Positions 9,301-18,575 of a stretch of DNA of 64,000 nucleotides are shown here, piece by piece. Where the stretch lies: assembly GCF_002197845.1 (NCBI RefSeq), contig NZ_NIDE01000009.1:186001-250000 (forward strand), in the 5' to 3' direction. A program made the position numbers and the translations under genes. Origin of the DNA: Fimbriiglobus ruber (lineage in GTDB: Bacteria > Planctomycetota > Planctomycetia > Gemmatales > Gemmataceae). How positions within the stretch are numbered: position 1 is the first letter of the stretch; each line of letters begins with the position of its first letter. The notes beneath the pieces are model-generated. The model made no database searches. It was given only the letters and a program-made list of their open reading frames with translations, and was not told the DNA's origin.

Positions 9301-9728
9301 TCCCGGATCGGGCTGAACGAGTAGGTGAAGAACGTCTCTTCCACATACCCATTACGGTCGAGGAACATCCGGGTGTCGGTAACGAACGTCGTCTCCCCGG
9401 TGGCCATGCACCGTTCAAACCCCGGCCCGACGACGGGCCACGGGGAAGCCCAACACTCTCGGTAGTCCTGGCCCATTGACGTCGGGTGCTTCTCCCCGCA
9501 AATCGGCCAGTACCCGTCGTTGTAGATCTGGACGCGGTTCGGACCCCAGGTGAAGCAAATCGGGAAGTTGGACGCGAGGCACAGGTTGATCGTGGTGCGC
9601 AGGCTCGGGGGCCAGGACACGCGATCCCCGAGCGGCGTGTTCGACCAGTCCATCGAGCGGATGAGTTCCCCCATCCGGCCGCCGCCGACGAGCCATTCCT
9701 TGGCCCGGTTCTGTGTCTCGGTGGCCAT
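6378..9728 (-). CDS. Hybrid sensor histidine kinase: PAS-GAF-HisKA-HATPase-REC-HisKA-HATPase-REC
   Basis: An 1116-aa cytoplasmic hybrid kinase; I see no membrane segment. Residues 1-165 form a PAS-like sensor, about 170-325 a GAF domain. The first kinase has phospho-His H356 (VSHEFRTPL), N box N473 and G box DTGVGI at 500-505. A receiver follows with D664 (LSDVMMP) and K716. A second complete kinase core has H766 (LAHELRNPL) and N882, and the protein ends with a second receiver (D1051 in LCDIGLP). Two tandem kinase-receiver modules in one chain suggest an intramolecular phosphorelay. It is adjacent to and parallel with a second hybrid kinase, 152 bases downstream of that gene's stop. Confidence 0.93.
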   Translation of the reverse strand: MATETQNRAKEWLVGGGRMGELIRSMDWSNTPLGDRVSWPPSLRTTINLCLASNFPICFTWGPNRVQIYNDGYWPICGEKHPTSMGQDYRECWASPWPVVGPGFERCMATGETTFVTDTRMFLDRNGYVEETFFTYSFSPIRDEAGGIGGIFHPVTETTHLVLAERRLSALRALAAATADSRTVHDALAQAAVALAEYQLDLPFVLLYRLNSVAHLAGASGLMPGTLGAPETIDLSQHADKTWPLESVVQNGRPVLVNEIGGRFGPLVCQPYAEPIQQALVFPISAGGARPLAVMVAGVSTRRALDDAYRQFYDLLAAAVTTAVATARAYEEERRRAEELAELDRAKTAFFSNVSHEFRTPLTLMLGPLEDTLAGRTLDGSDREHVTVAHRNGLRLLKLVNALLDFSRIEAGRVEAAFEPTDLAALTVDLASTFRSAMEKAGLTFDVDCPPLSELVFVDPDMWEKVVLNLLSNAFKFTLTGRVTVGLRSTGGAVELTVEDTGVGIPAAEIGRVFERFHRIEGADGRTHEGTGIGLALVKELVKLHGGTVTVESEPGSGTKFTVTLLFGREHFPPGHVCAEGRSRTSLASPFVEEALRWLPGEHVVQDAPNEGPLARIVLADDNADMREYVARLLSVRYEVTAVADGEAALAAIHRSPPELVLSDVMMPRLDGFGLLARLRADPRTASVPVVILSARAGEEAKVEGLDAGADDYLVKPFSGKELLARVRATLETARLRQDSAHREQRERSLKEEASRKDAFIAMLAHELRNPLGPIRNAVQLLGVQRDTATAERVREMIERQVGHMARIVDDLLDVSRVARKKVELRRERLDLAQLVFLIAGDEAAAFEKAGLKIELTVSELPVWVSGDRTRLTQIVTNLLGNALKFTDRGGKVTVTVRGDSGEAVLSVADTGVGIEADLLPHLFTAFTQADKTLARTRGGLGLGLSMVKGLVELHGGTVGAASDGPGRGSIFTARLPRLDEPAALAAGRPPISRGAEVRPARVLIVEDNRDAAESLQMLLEISGCEVRVAYTGPDGVAAAKAMSPDLVLCDIGLPGISGYEVARQIRAEFHGRNPVLVALTGYGGDDDRAKAKAAGFDEHFTKPVDPAALGSLIAT

Positions 9729-9880
9729 CCGCGACTCCGATCACCGATCCCGTGACGTGCCGCTCGATTGGGCAGGTCCGGTCGGATTCATGATGACCCA
9801 TTCTCGACGGTCAAATGCCCGACTGACTGCGGACGTGAAGGGAAAATTGGGTGCAACTTCTGGGCCGATTCCCTGGTCGG

Positions 9881-12800
9881 CTACCGATTCATTCCTGCGA
9901 GCAGCCGCTCCAGATCTGGTAAGCTGACCGGCTTGACGAGATGGCCATCGCAGCCCGCCTCCCGGGTTCTCTCCCGATCGCTTTCCTGACCCCACCCCGT
10001 CAAGGCAATAATTATCACCCCGCGGCCCCACGGTTGCTCGCGGATGCGTTTCGTCGCATCGAGACCATTCAGCTGCGGCATGCCGACGTCCATGAGGATG
10101 ATCTCGGGTCGGAATCGCTCCGCTCGATCGACCGCCTCGATTCCGTCGTGAGCCTTCGCGACCTCGTTTCCAATGAGGTCGAGCATCATCGCTAACGATT
10201 CGGCCCCATCGCTGTTGTCATCGACTACGAGTATCCGACGCTTCACGACCGCGGCAGGCGGTGAGCCTTCGACTTCCGGGACCGCGGCCTCGAGCTTCGC
10301 GCCGTGGACGGGTAGTGTGACGATAAATTCACTCCCAAGTCCTGGACCTTCGCTCCGGGCCGTCACCGTCCCGTCGTGCATCTCGACCAATCCTTTGACG
10401 AGTGCCAGGCCGATACCCAAACCGCCGGTACTCCGCTCGATGCTTCGGTCTACCTGTGAAAACATGTCAAAAATGTGTGGCAATGATTCGCGCGGGATGC
10501 CGATTCCATTATCCCGGACGGAGACAATGATTACCCCCTCACTCGTCTGGGCCGAGAGCCAGATCTCGCCTCCCCGCTGGGTATACTTCGCGCTGTTGGT
10601 GAGCAAATTGGAGAACACCTGCGACAGGCGGGTCAGATCGGCATTGAGGAAGACGGGATGTGCCGGCAGTGAGACGGCCAGTTTGTGCTCCGCTTCGTCG
10701 ACGGCGGGCCGTGCCGTTTCCACAGCGCTACTGATGACGTCAGCCAGCGGTATCCGCCCACGCCGCAGTTCCATCTTGTTACGGCTAATGCGGGACACGT
10801 CGAGTAGGTCGTCGATCAACCGGACCATGTGCGTGAGTTGGCGAGCCATCATCGCCTGTGATCGTTCCCGCACCCCTCGGTCTTCCGACAACCGCACCAC
10901 CTGGAGCCCGTTGCGAATCGGGGCCAGCGGATTACGAAGTTCGTGGGCGAGGAGGGCGATAAAGTCGTCCTTCTTCCGGTCACTGTCGCGGAGCTCCCGG
11001 ACCAGTCGTAGCCGCTCGTAGGCCACGGTGACGTACCGGCAAATGGTCCGCAGAAACTCTTCCGCGTCGGGGTCGAACGCGTCGCGCGTCCGGCTGGCAA
11101 AGGACAACGTGCCCAGTAAGTGGTTTCCGGCCAGAAGCGGGTTGCACGTGTACGAGCGGATGCCGAAGCCTTTGACGAGTTGCACCCTCGGGTCATCCGA
11201 TTGTTGGATGTGCGCCGCGGTGATCGGTTCCCGACTCATGGCGACCGCACCACAGACAGCCTGACCGAATTCCAGCCGCCGGATCGAATCGACGGTCTGG
11301 GCCGGTATCCCAAAGCACGACTCCAGCCGCAGGGCTTCCTGCGCGTCGTCAACCATGAAATTGAAATAGGTGTCCAGCCCGAAATGAGGGGCGACTTTGG
11401 CGAATAGCCCGCGCATCATCGCGTCGGGTTCTTCCGTGGTCAGCAGCACGGCCGCCGCTTCCCATAGCAGACGCATCCGCTCGGTCTGTTTACGGAGATC
11501 GGCCTCGGCGTGTTTTCGCTCCGTCACGTCGATCACAACACCCGGGAACCGCAACGCCCTGCCTGCCTCGTCTCGTTCCACTTGACCCCGGGCGTTCACC
11601 CACCGCCACGAGCCGTCAGGTTGGACGACACGGTAGTCGGCCTCGTAATGGCTCCCATCTTCAATCACCTGAGTGACGAGTGCCACGACCCGGTCCCGGT
11701 CGTCCGGGTGGATCGAGTCCACTATCCGGGATAAAGGGGCACCGGAGATGTCTTCCGGTTTCAGCGAGAACAACCTGGCCAGACTCGCGTCGGCGTGGAA
11801 CCTGTCGGCCGGGACATCCCAGGCCCAGGTACCGATGGCGCTTGCTGCCAGGGCCGCCTCCATCCGCGAGCGGATGTCTCTCAGTTCAATCTCGACCTGC
11901 CTGCGGTCGGTGATGTCCCGCGTCGATCCGGCAACCGCCTCGACCGATCCGTCCGACCCGAACACGGGCACAAAGATGTACTCGTACGCCCGGGTACCGT
12001 CCGCGCTCGTGTATGGGGTCTCGTCCCGAAGAGGTTGGCGAGTGTCGATGACTTCCCGGATCTGCCGCTGAAGACGGCTGGCTAATTCGTGAGGGTAATC
12101 GAGCTCAAAAAATGTCCTCCCCACCGCCTGGGAAAGCTCTTTACGCCAAAGGTCGAGAAGGGCCTTGTTGACATAAGTAAACCGCCCGTCGAGATCGAAC
12201 AGGTAGACAAAGTCCGCGGTGTTCGAGAGTGTCGTCTCGAACATCCGCCGTTGCCGCTCGGACTCGGCGGTCACGCGCGACAAGCTCTCTTTCGCGCGCC
12301 GCCGCTCGGTCAAATCGATGCCCTGAACGATGATGCCGGAAACGGTCGCGTCCACTCCCCAGAGCGGCTGATAAACGAAGTCGAGGAATCGTTCCTGCAG
12401 TATCCCGTCGATACGAATTTGGATCCGCGCGTCGGTGCCGACGAACGATTCCCCGGTCCGGTACACCTGGTCGAGGATCTCGAAGAACCCCTGCCCTTCG
12501 ACTTCCGGGAAGGCGTCCCGAACGGCTTTTCCGATGATATCGCGGTGCCCAACCAGTTCGAAGTATCGCTCGTTCGCCCGCTCGAAAACGTGGGTCGGCC
12601 CGCGCAGGACACACGTGAACGACGGCGCATGCTGGAACACGTCGGCGAGCCGTCCCCGCTCGGCCTCCACTTCCCTGAGCAACCGCTGGTGTTCGGCTTC
12701 GGCTCGTCGGCGGTCGGTCACGTCATCGAGTGTACCGATCCATTCCCGCACTGAGCCGTCGGGATTGCGGATGGGAACCCCACGCGCGTGGATGTGCCGC

Positions 12801-13132
12801 CAGCCTTTGTCTCGCTCGCGCACGCGGTATTCGATGTCGTACTTGATCCCCGATGAGAGTGCGGAACTCCACGCGATCGCGGCGGCCTCCCGGTCCTCCG
12901 GGTGGACGACATCGAGCCAGCCTGTATGACTCTGACTTTGCTCCTCAACGGTTTGGCCGGTGATCTTTTCCCACCACTGTTGCGTCTGGGCGTAATCGCC
13001 GTTCGCACCCTCCGGCGACCAGGACCAGACCGCCTGGCTCGTGGCCTCCACGAGTGCGCGGTACCGCTCCTCGCTGCGGCGCAAGGCTTCGTCGTGCCTT
13101 TGCCCATCGTTTGCGTCGGAGAGTTTTGTCAT
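9881..13132 (-). CDS. Hybrid sensor histidine kinase with four PAS domains, GAF, HisKA, HATPase and REC
   Basis: About 1083 aa if it starts at the ATG at 13132. Four PAS/PAC units come first (SEERYRALVEATSQAVWSW, DVFQHAPSFTCVL, ETTLSNTADFVYLFD, ALAASAIGTWAWDV), then a GAF domain (LWEAAAVLLTTEEPDAMM), the dimerisation/phosphoacceptor helix with H730 (LAHELRNPL), the ATPase (NLLTNSAKYT, RDNGIGIP, GGLGIGLALVKGL) and a C-terminal receiver with D1015 (ILMDVGMP). No membrane helix is visible, so it senses cytoplasmic signals. An alternative TTG start at 13168 has GAGG 5 bases upstream, and the frame stays open to a GTG at 13297. It is upstream of and co-oriented with the other hybrid kinase. Confidence 0.92.
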   Translation of the reverse strand: MTKLSDANDGQRHDEALRRSEERYRALVEATSQAVWSWSPEGANGDYAQTQQWWEKITGQTVEEQSQSHTGWLDVVHPEDREAAAIAWSSALSSGIKYDIEYRVRERDKGWRHIHARGVPIRNPDGSVREWIGTLDDVTDRRRAEAEHQRLLREVEAERGRLADVFQHAPSFTCVLRGPTHVFERANERYFELVGHRDIIGKAVRDAFPEVEGQGFFEILDQVYRTGESFVGTDARIQIRIDGILQERFLDFVYQPLWGVDATVSGIIVQGIDLTERRRAKESLSRVTAESERQRRMFETTLSNTADFVYLFDLDGRFTYVNKALLDLWRKELSQAVGRTFFELDYPHELASRLQRQIREVIDTRQPLRDETPYTSADGTRAYEYIFVPVFGSDGSVEAVAGSTRDITDRRQVEIELRDIRSRMEAALAASAIGTWAWDVPADRFHADASLARLFSLKPEDISGAPLSRIVDSIHPDDRDRVVALVTQVIEDGSHYEADYRVVQPDGSWRWVNARGQVERDEAGRALRFPGVVIDVTERKHAEADLRKQTERMRLLWEAAAVLLTTEEPDAMMRGLFAKVAPHFGLDTYFNFMVDDAQEALRLESCFGIPAQTVDSIRRLEFGQAVCGAVAMSREPITAAHIQQSDDPRVQLVKGFGIRSYTCNPLLAGNHLLGTLSFASRTRDAFDPDAEEFLRTICRYVTVAYERLRLVRELRDSDRKKDDFIALLAHELRNPLAPIRNGLQVVRLSEDRGVRERSQAMMARQLTHMVRLIDDLLDVSRISRNKMELRRGRIPLADVISSAVETARPAVDEAEHKLAVSLPAHPVFLNADLTRLSQVFSNLLTNSAKYTQRGGEIWLSAQTSEGVIIVSVRDNGIGIPRESLPHIFDMFSQVDRSIERSTGGLGIGLALVKGLVEMHDGTVTARSEGPGLGSEFIVTLPVHGAKLEAAVPEVEGSPPAAVVKRRILVVDDNSDGAESLAMMLDLIGNEVAKAHDGIEAVDRAERFRPEIILMDVGMPQLNGLDATKRIREQPWGRGVIIIALTGWGQESDRERTREAGCDGHLVKPVSLPDLERLLAGMNR

Positions 13133-13425
13133 GGCACCGTTGGGGACCGGATCGTTCGAGTTGCTCAAGGAGACCTCTACCAAACACTTAACGGCGTCAC
13201 GCCAACCGCTTAAAACTTGTTGGGAATCCGGCCATTTTATCCGGCGGACGACGCGCGTGCCAGCCGGACGGTTCGTAGCGAGGGTCGTTCTCTCCACAGC
13301 GGAAATTCACTCGTGTTGGGTTGGCGCACCAGTGCGCACTTATCGCCGAGCGGAGGCCCGTAGTAAGCCAGGCAGCCGGAGGTGGTACATCGTTTGCAAC
13401 CTTCGCGATTCCAAAGGGGTAAACG

Positions 13426-13872
13426 ATGTCGAAACAAACGCTCGCGATTTTGATTGGTGGGCTGCTCCCGGCGTTGTTGTACGGTGGAGCCGGCATCTTG
13501 CAAAAGACGGCCTCCAAGACGGGCATCGGGCCGGGTCCGTACATCCTCATTATCGGCGTAACGGCTACGGCCATCGGCGGCGTCATCACACTCGTCTCCC
13601 TGGACACTTCCGTAACGTGGTCCGGTGCGGGTCAGACCGCGGGTTTCGCAGTGCTGTGGTCGGCGGCCGTCGTCTCCATCATGCTGGCGCTCGGCAAGTA
13701 CGAGGGGCCGGTGAGTGTGATCGTCCCGCTCTACAACATGAACACCTTGATCGCTGTCCTGTTGGGGTTGCTCGTTCTCGGCGAGTGGGAAGGGGTCAAC
13801 GGGTGGCGGTTGGTCGCCGGGACCGTAATGATCGTGGCCGGCGGGGCACTCGCGGGCACTTCCGTGAAGTGA
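13426..13872 (+). CDS. EamA/DMT-type small membrane transporter
   Basis: A 148-aa very hydrophobic protein with about five membrane segments, the first of them LAILIGGLLPALLYGGAGIL and the last a Gly-rich helix near GGALAGTSVK. The motif YEGPVSVIVPLYNMNTLIAV and the downstream LVLGEWEG are typical of half-size EamA (drug/metabolite transporter) proteins, which usually work as dimers. The substrate is unknown. AAAGGGG lies just before the start. It stands alone between the divergent kinase gene and the SDR gene. Confidence 0.75.
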   Translation: MSKQTLAILIGGLLPALLYGGAGILQKTASKTGIGPGPYILIIGVTATAIGGVITLVSLDTSVTWSGAGQTAGFAVLWSAAVVSIMLALGKYEGPVSVIVPLYNMNTLIAVLLGLLVLGEWEGVNGWRLVAGTVMIVAGGALAGTSVK

Positions 13873-14037
13873 GCAACTCCTGTCTCATTCCAAAACCAAT
13901 ACATGACCTCGGGGCACGGAACCGGACCGTAGACGGCTCCAGAGCCCGGGGAATTAGGAAGGTCGAATTCTGACTCGGCGGGCGCGGGAGTTGCGTATAG
14001 CGTTCCGATTCACGTTTGCCACCCCGGAGACGCCGTC

Positions 14038-15048
14038 ATGGAACCAATCAACAAACCGTCTCGCCGCAATGCCATGCAGATGGGTGCCGGTCTGGTCGGC
14101 CCAGTCCTCTTGGCCGCCAGCGGTTCCTCGCCCGCGCGGGAGAAGAACGCCGCCCCGTCGAACGCACCTGCCCTCAAAAGCCCACGCGACTTGTACCCGA
14201 AGCCGCCCTTCAAGAAACAGCAGCAGGAGTCTCCCGGTCTCGCCTCGAAGATGGAGCCCCGACCCGACCACGGGGAGAAGAGCTACAAGGGCTCGGGTCG
14301 GCTCGCCGGGCGCAAGGCTCTCATCACCGGCGGGGACTCGGGCATCGGCCGGGCCGCGGCGATCGCGTTCGCCCGCGAAGGGGCTGACGTCGCGATCGGT
14401 TACTTGCCGTTCGAAGAGTCGGACGCCAGGGAGGTGATCGAGCTGATCAAGGCGGAGGGCCGCGTGGCCGTCGCGCTGCCCGGCGACATCCGCGACGAAG
14501 CGTTCTGCCAGAAGTTGGTCGCCGACGCGGTCAAGGCCCTCGGAGGTCTCGACATCCTGGTCAACAACGCGGCCAAGCAGGTGTCCCAACCGTCACTCGG
14601 CGAGCTCACGACCGAGCAGTTCGACGCCACGTTCAGAACCAACGTATACGCCATGTTCTGGATCACCAAGGCGGCTCTCGCGCATCTGCCCGCGGGGGCG
14701 GCCGTTATCAATACCGCCTCAATTCAGGCGTACGAGCCGTCGCCGAATATCGTGGATTATGCGATGACCAAGTCGGCCATCGTGTCGTTCACCAAGAGCA
14801 TGGCGAAGCAGTTGGCCGGGAAAGGAATCCGCGTCAACGCGGTCGCCCCCGGGCCGTTCTGGACGCCCCTTCAGCCGAGCGGCGGACAGCCCCCGGAGGC
14901 GCTCGTGACGTTCGGTGAGAAGTCCCCGTTCGGCCGCCCCGGGCAACCGGCGGAGATCGCCCCGACCTACGTCTTGTTGGCGTCGGCAGAGGCCAGCTAC
15001 GTCACCGGCGAGGTGTTCGGGAACGCCGGCGGCACCTCTCCGTACTGA
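14038..15048 (+). CDS. SDR-family oxidoreductase with a Tat-like signal sequence
   Basis: A 336-aa classical short-chain dehydrogenase of the YghA / glucose-1-dehydrogenase-like group. The NAD(P)-binding motif TGGDSGIG is at 97-104, NNAA at 176-179, and the catalytic residues are S228, Y241 and K245. The C-terminal YVTGEVFGNAGG is typical of the group. The first 32 residues (SRRNAMQMGAGLVGPVLLAA) contain a twin-arginine motif and hydrophobic stretch, so export by the Tat pathway is possible; E. coli-type relatives share the long N-terminal extension rich in Pro and Lys (PRDLYPKPPFKKQQQ). Substrate unknown. Confidence 0.88.
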   Translation: MEPINKPSRRNAMQMGAGLVGPVLLAASGSSPAREKNAAPSNAPALKSPRDLYPKPPFKKQQQESPGLASKMEPRPDHGEKSYKGSGRLAGRKALITGGDSGIGRAAAIAFAREGADVAIGYLPFEESDAREVIELIKAEGRVAVALPGDIRDEAFCQKLVADAVKALGGLDILVNNAAKQVSQPSLGELTTEQFDATFRTNVYAMFWITKAALAHLPAGAAVINTASIQAYEPSPNIVDYAMTKSAIVSFTKSMAKQLAGKGIRVNAVAPGPFWTPLQPSGGQPPEALVTFGEKSPFGRPGQPAEIAPTYVLLASAEASYVTGEVFGNAGGTSPY

Positions 15049-15222
15049 ACCCGGTGCGGTGCGGAGGACACCCGGCTCCGGACGCAGCGTGTCGTGCCGA
15101 CGGAGATGCCAACACTGTCGCCAGCACATCCATCCCGGCGTCATGAGATCGCTTGCTCGCCAGCGGTAGGATGCCTACATTGCGCCCGGTACTGACCTGT
15201 TACCGCGGTCACGCACAGACTT

Positions 15223-17175
15223 ATGGAACACCCAATAGCCCCGGACGAGAAACCCACCCGTGGCCGGCTCCTCCGCTGGCTCCTGGATGGGGTCGATACT
15301 CGTGGCGTTGCCGGTCCCCACGCTCGGGAACCCGAAGGTGGCACGCACTCCTGGTATCGGGTCATGTGCCTGACGGGCGTCGATTACTTCTCAACCCTCG
15401 GCTACCAACCCGGCATCGCCGCACTCGCCGCCGGACTGCTTTCGCCCGTGGCGACTCTTGTCCTCGTGGCGCTCACGCTTTTCGGCGCGCTTCCGGTTTA
15501 CTGGTACGTTTCAAAAAAGAGTCCGCGCGGCGAAGGTTCCATCGCCATGATGGAACACCTACTCCCCTGGTGGCAGGGCAAGCTACTGGTCCTGGCCCTG
15601 CTCGGCTTCGTGGCCACCGACTTCACCATTACCATCACACTCTCGGCCGCCGATGCGACGGCCCACCTCCTCGAAAATCCGTTCTGCCCTGGCCTTCTCG
15701 AAGGGCAACAGGTGGTGGTGACGCTCGCCCTGGTCGGTGCGCTCGGGGCCGTGTTTCTGCGCGGTTTCAAGGAGGCCATCGGGGTGGCGGTTTTCCTGGT
15801 CGTGGCGTACCTCAGCCTGAACGCCCTCGTGGTCGGGGCCGCTCTCAATCAGGTGGCGGTTCGCCCGCACATGGTGGCCGAATGGCAGAGTAACCTCTGG
15901 GCTGCCCACGGCAGTCCGTGGGCCATGGCAGCCGTCGCGCTTCTCGTGTTCCCCAAACTCGCGCTCGGCTTGTCCGGATTCGAGACGGGCGTCGCCGTCA
16001 TGCCACTCATCCGGTGTTCCGACGCCGATACGGAAAGAAATCCGGTCGGGCGAATCCGGAACACGCGGAAACTCCTCGTGACCGCCGCCGTCACCATGAG
16101 CCTCTTCCTCGTGGCGAGTAGTCTCGTGACTACGCTTCTCATTCCCGCCGACGAGTTCCAGCCCGGCGGCCGGGCGAACGGACGGGCGCTCGCTTACCTG
16201 GCCCACGACCTCCTCGGCGAGTGGGTGGGTACGGCCTACGACGTGGTGACTATTCTGATCCTCTGGTTCGCGGGAGCCAGTGCCATGGCCGGGCTTATCA
16301 ACATCGTTCCCCGGTACCTGCCGCGGTACGGAATGGCACCCGAATGGACCCGTGCCGCCCGCCCACTCGCACTCCTTTTCACCGCGATATCGGTCGCCAT
16401 TACGCTCATTTTCCGGGCAGACGTCGACGCCCAGGCGGGGGCATACGCGACCGGCGTCCTGGTCCTCATGACGTCCGGCGCGACGGCCGCCGCGATTTCC
16501 AGTCGCAAGGACGGTTCGCGAGCGTCGGCCATCGGATTCGGGGCGGTGGCACTCGTGTTTCTTTACACACTCGGGGCCAACGTCATCGAGCGGCCGGACG
16601 GTGTCAAAATCGCGGGCCTCTTCATCGCCGGAATCGTGGTAGTGTCACTCGCGTCCCGGGTGTGGCGAATCCTCGAACTTCGGGTCGCGGGCGTCGAACT
16701 GGACGACACCGCCCGGCGGTTCCTGGCCGAAATTGGCGGGCGTCCGCTCCACCTTCTGGCGCACGACCCCACTCTCCCGTTGCCGGCCGATTACGTGGCC
16801 GACGAGACGGATCAGCGGGGTGATTTTAACCTTCGGCCCGACGAGCCCGTGTTGTTCCTGGAAGTTCACGTTCGGGATGCCTCCGATTTCACGGACGTCC
16901 TTCACGTATACGGTGTCGAGGTCGGATGCCACCGCGTCTTGCGAGCCGAGGCGACGGCCATTCCGAACGGCGTCGCGGCTCTTTTGCTCCATCTCCGGGA
17001 CGTGACCGGCAAGCGCCCAAGCGTCTACTTCAACTGGGACGAAGGAAGCCCACTTGGACAACTTATCCGGTACCTGTTCTCGGGCCACGGCGACGTAGCG
17101 CCGCTGACTCGGGAGATCCTCCGGCGAGCGGAGCCGGACGCGAAGCGTCGGCCAGCCGTGTACGTCGGGGTTTGA
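15223..17175 (+). CDS. APC-superfamily amino acid permease
   Basis: A 650-aa integral membrane protein. After a 45-residue cytoplasmic start it has [20 protein letters not shown], a typical first membrane helix of an APC permease with its unwound Gly motif, followed by about 11 further hydrophobic segments up to residue 485 (for example [20 protein letters not shown] and [19 protein letters not shown]). The C-terminal 165 residues are soluble and alpha/beta, a regulatory tail. Members transport amino acids or potassium across the inner membrane; I cannot tell the substrate. It is probably monocistronic. Confidence 0.83.
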   Translation: MEHPIAPDEKPTRGRLLRWLLDGVDTRGVAGPHAREPEGGTHSWYRVMCLTGVDYFSTLGYQPGIAALAAGLLSPVATLVLVALTLFGALPVYWYVSKKSPRGEGSIAMMEHLLPWWQGKLLVLALLGFVATDFTITITLSAADATAHLLENPFCPGLLEGQQVVVTLALVGALGAVFLRGFKEAIGVAVFLVVAYLSLNALVVGAALNQVAVRPHMVAEWQSNLWAAHGSPWAMAAVALLVFPKLALGLSGFETGVAVMPLIRCSDADTERNPVGRIRNTRKLLVTAAVTMSLFLVASSLVTTLLIPADEFQPGGRANGRALAYLAHDLLGEWVGTAYDVVTILILWFAGASAMAGLINIVPRYLPRYGMAPEWTRAARPLALLFTAISVAITLIFRADVDAQAGAYATGVLVLMTSGATAAAISSRKDGSRASAIGFGAVALVFLYTLGANVIERPDGVKIAGLFIAGIVVVSLASRVWRILELRVAGVELDDTARRFLAEIGGRPLHLLAHDPTLPLPADYVADETDQRGDFNLRPDEPVLFLEVHVRDASDFTDVLHVYGVEVGCHRVLRAEATAIPNGVAALLLHLRDVTGKRPSVYFNWDEGSPLGQLIRYLFSGHGDVAPLTREILRRAEPDAKRRPAVYVGV

Positions 17176-17205
17176 ACTTCGCTGTTGTCGGCCGAGGCGC
17201 GGATT

Positions 17206-17523
17206 TGACGGCGGAAATACCGCAGGTGCCGGGGAGCCCGGCTCCTCGGGTATGACGATGCGGTGGAACTGCACCAGGAGACGCTGGATGAAGTGGGGGA
17301 GGCCGACAAGAAGCTGACCGAACTGGCCGAGACGGTCATCAACGTGAAGGCCGAAGACGATGGCGATGACGACGATGACGAAGACGAAGAGGATACCGAA
17401 AAGGACGAAGAAGCCGCACCGCCGAAATCCGTCGCGAAAAACGGTGAAGCGACAAAGAACGGGGCAATCAAACCGAAGCCAACGGGTAAAAAAACTAGGG
17501 TAGCAAACACGCCTGGATTGTAA
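17206..17523 (+). pseudogene. C-terminal remnant of a DUF892 (YciF-like, ferritin-like) protein
   Basis: An open stretch encodes ARLLGYDDAVELHQETLDEV then GEADKKLTELAETVIN, which resembles the last helix of DUF892/YciF ferritin-like proteins (normally LLG..EAA.LL..TLDEE..TD.KLTELAE). It ends in an acidic tail (AEDDGDDDDDEDEEDTEK) and a Lys-rich end. There is no N-terminal part: an in-frame stop lies just upstream, and the APC permease ends only about 30 bases before. An insertion element begins just downstream, so the remnant may date from rearrangement around that element. A shorter real gene starting at the GTG at 17263 cannot be excluded. Confidence 0.45.
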
Positions 17524-17567
17524 GTCGTGAATGCGGTTAATCTTTGGGCTCACAAGGAGTGTGACCC

Positions 17568-18575
17568 ATGGTCAAGACCGCGAAGTCGGGCGAGCCGACG
17601 ATCACCCGTCACCTGACCCCGGACCGGACCGACTGTCCCCACTGCGGGGGGCCGATGCGGGCCGATTACGCGAACCAGCGGACGGTTCACACGTTGGCCG
17701 CGATCACCCGTCTGCACCTGACCATCCGCCGGTGTCACCAGTACGGGTGTGTGGCCCGCCGTCGCCCGTATCGGCCCGAGGCCGAAGGAGCCATTGTCCT
17801 TCCCCGGCACGAGTTCGGACTCGACGTGATCGCTCTCATCGGAGCCCTCCGGTACACCGAACACCGGTCGATCCCCGAGATCCGCGCCCAACTGATCGGC
17901 CGCGGGGTCACGATCGCCGAGCGGACGGTCACGAATCTACTCGACCGGTACGACGAGTTGCTGGCCGTGGCTCTAGCCGACGACCGCCGGTTGCGGACGA
18001 TTCTCGGTCGCCAGGGGCGGGTCCTTCTGGGGGTCGACGGGTTGCAACCGGACGTCGGACATGAGGTCCTGTGGGTCATCCGGGACTGCCTGTCGGGTGA
18101 GATCCTGTTGGCCAAGAGCCTCCTGTCGGCCCGCCATCAGGATCTCGGGGAACTCCTGACGGCGGTCAAGGCGGCGTGCCCGGTCCCGATCGCGGGGATC
18201 GTGTCCGATGGCCAGTCGTCGATCCGCAAGGCGGTGGCCGCCGTGTTCCCGGACACGCCCTACCAACTGTGCCAGTTCCACTTCCTACGGGAAGCGGCCC
18301 GACCGATCTATGAAGCCGACCGGCACGCCAAGAAGGAACTCAAGAAGACGGTCCGAGGCATCCGGGGGATTGAGCGAACGACGGAGGAGCGGACGGACCC
18401 GACGGCCGAGGTCATTCGGGGGTACTGCTCGGCCGTCCGGAGTGCCCTCACCGACGATGGCCGGCCGCCTCTGGAGGCGTCCGGCCTCCAACTCCACGAT
18501 CGCCTCACGGCGATCCAGGAGAGCCTCGGCCGGGCCGAGGGAAAAGGGGGGTCCCGACCGAACTCCGGAAGTTGA
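17568..18575 (+). CDS. Transposase, N-terminal frame
   Basis: 335 codons carrying the N-terminal zinc ribbon and the first two Asp residues of the DDE catalytic core. A start ATG at 17568 has GGAG about 10 bases upstream. The frame runs into a stop after the sequence A4G6 at 18542-18551, where the correct continuation is in the -1 frame. Either a programmed slip on the A4G6 run or a lost G would join the parts. Confidence 0.72.
   Translation: MVKTAKSGEPTITRHLTPDRTDCPHCGGPMRADYANQRTVHTLAAITRLHLTIRRCHQYGCVARRRPYRPEAEGAIVLPRHEFGLDVIALIGALRYTEHRSIPEIRAQLIGRGVTIAERTVTNLLDRYDELLAVALADDRRLRTILGRQGRVLLGVDGLQPDVGHEVLWVIRDCLSGEILLAKSLLSARHQDLGELLTAVKAACPVPIAGIVSDGQSSIRKAVAAVFPDTPYQLCQFHFLREAARPIYEADRHAKKELKKTVRGIRGIERTTEERTDPTAEVIRGYCSAVRSALTDDGRPPLEASGLQLHDRLTAIQESLGRAEGKGGSRPNSGS

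Noticed and set aside
18542-18551. Programmed -1 frameshift in the first transposase as an established fact
   Set aside because: A4G6 does not form a perfect X-XXY-YYZ heptamer in frame, and one lost G explains it as well as the other homopolymer breaks in the window; kept only as a possibility.
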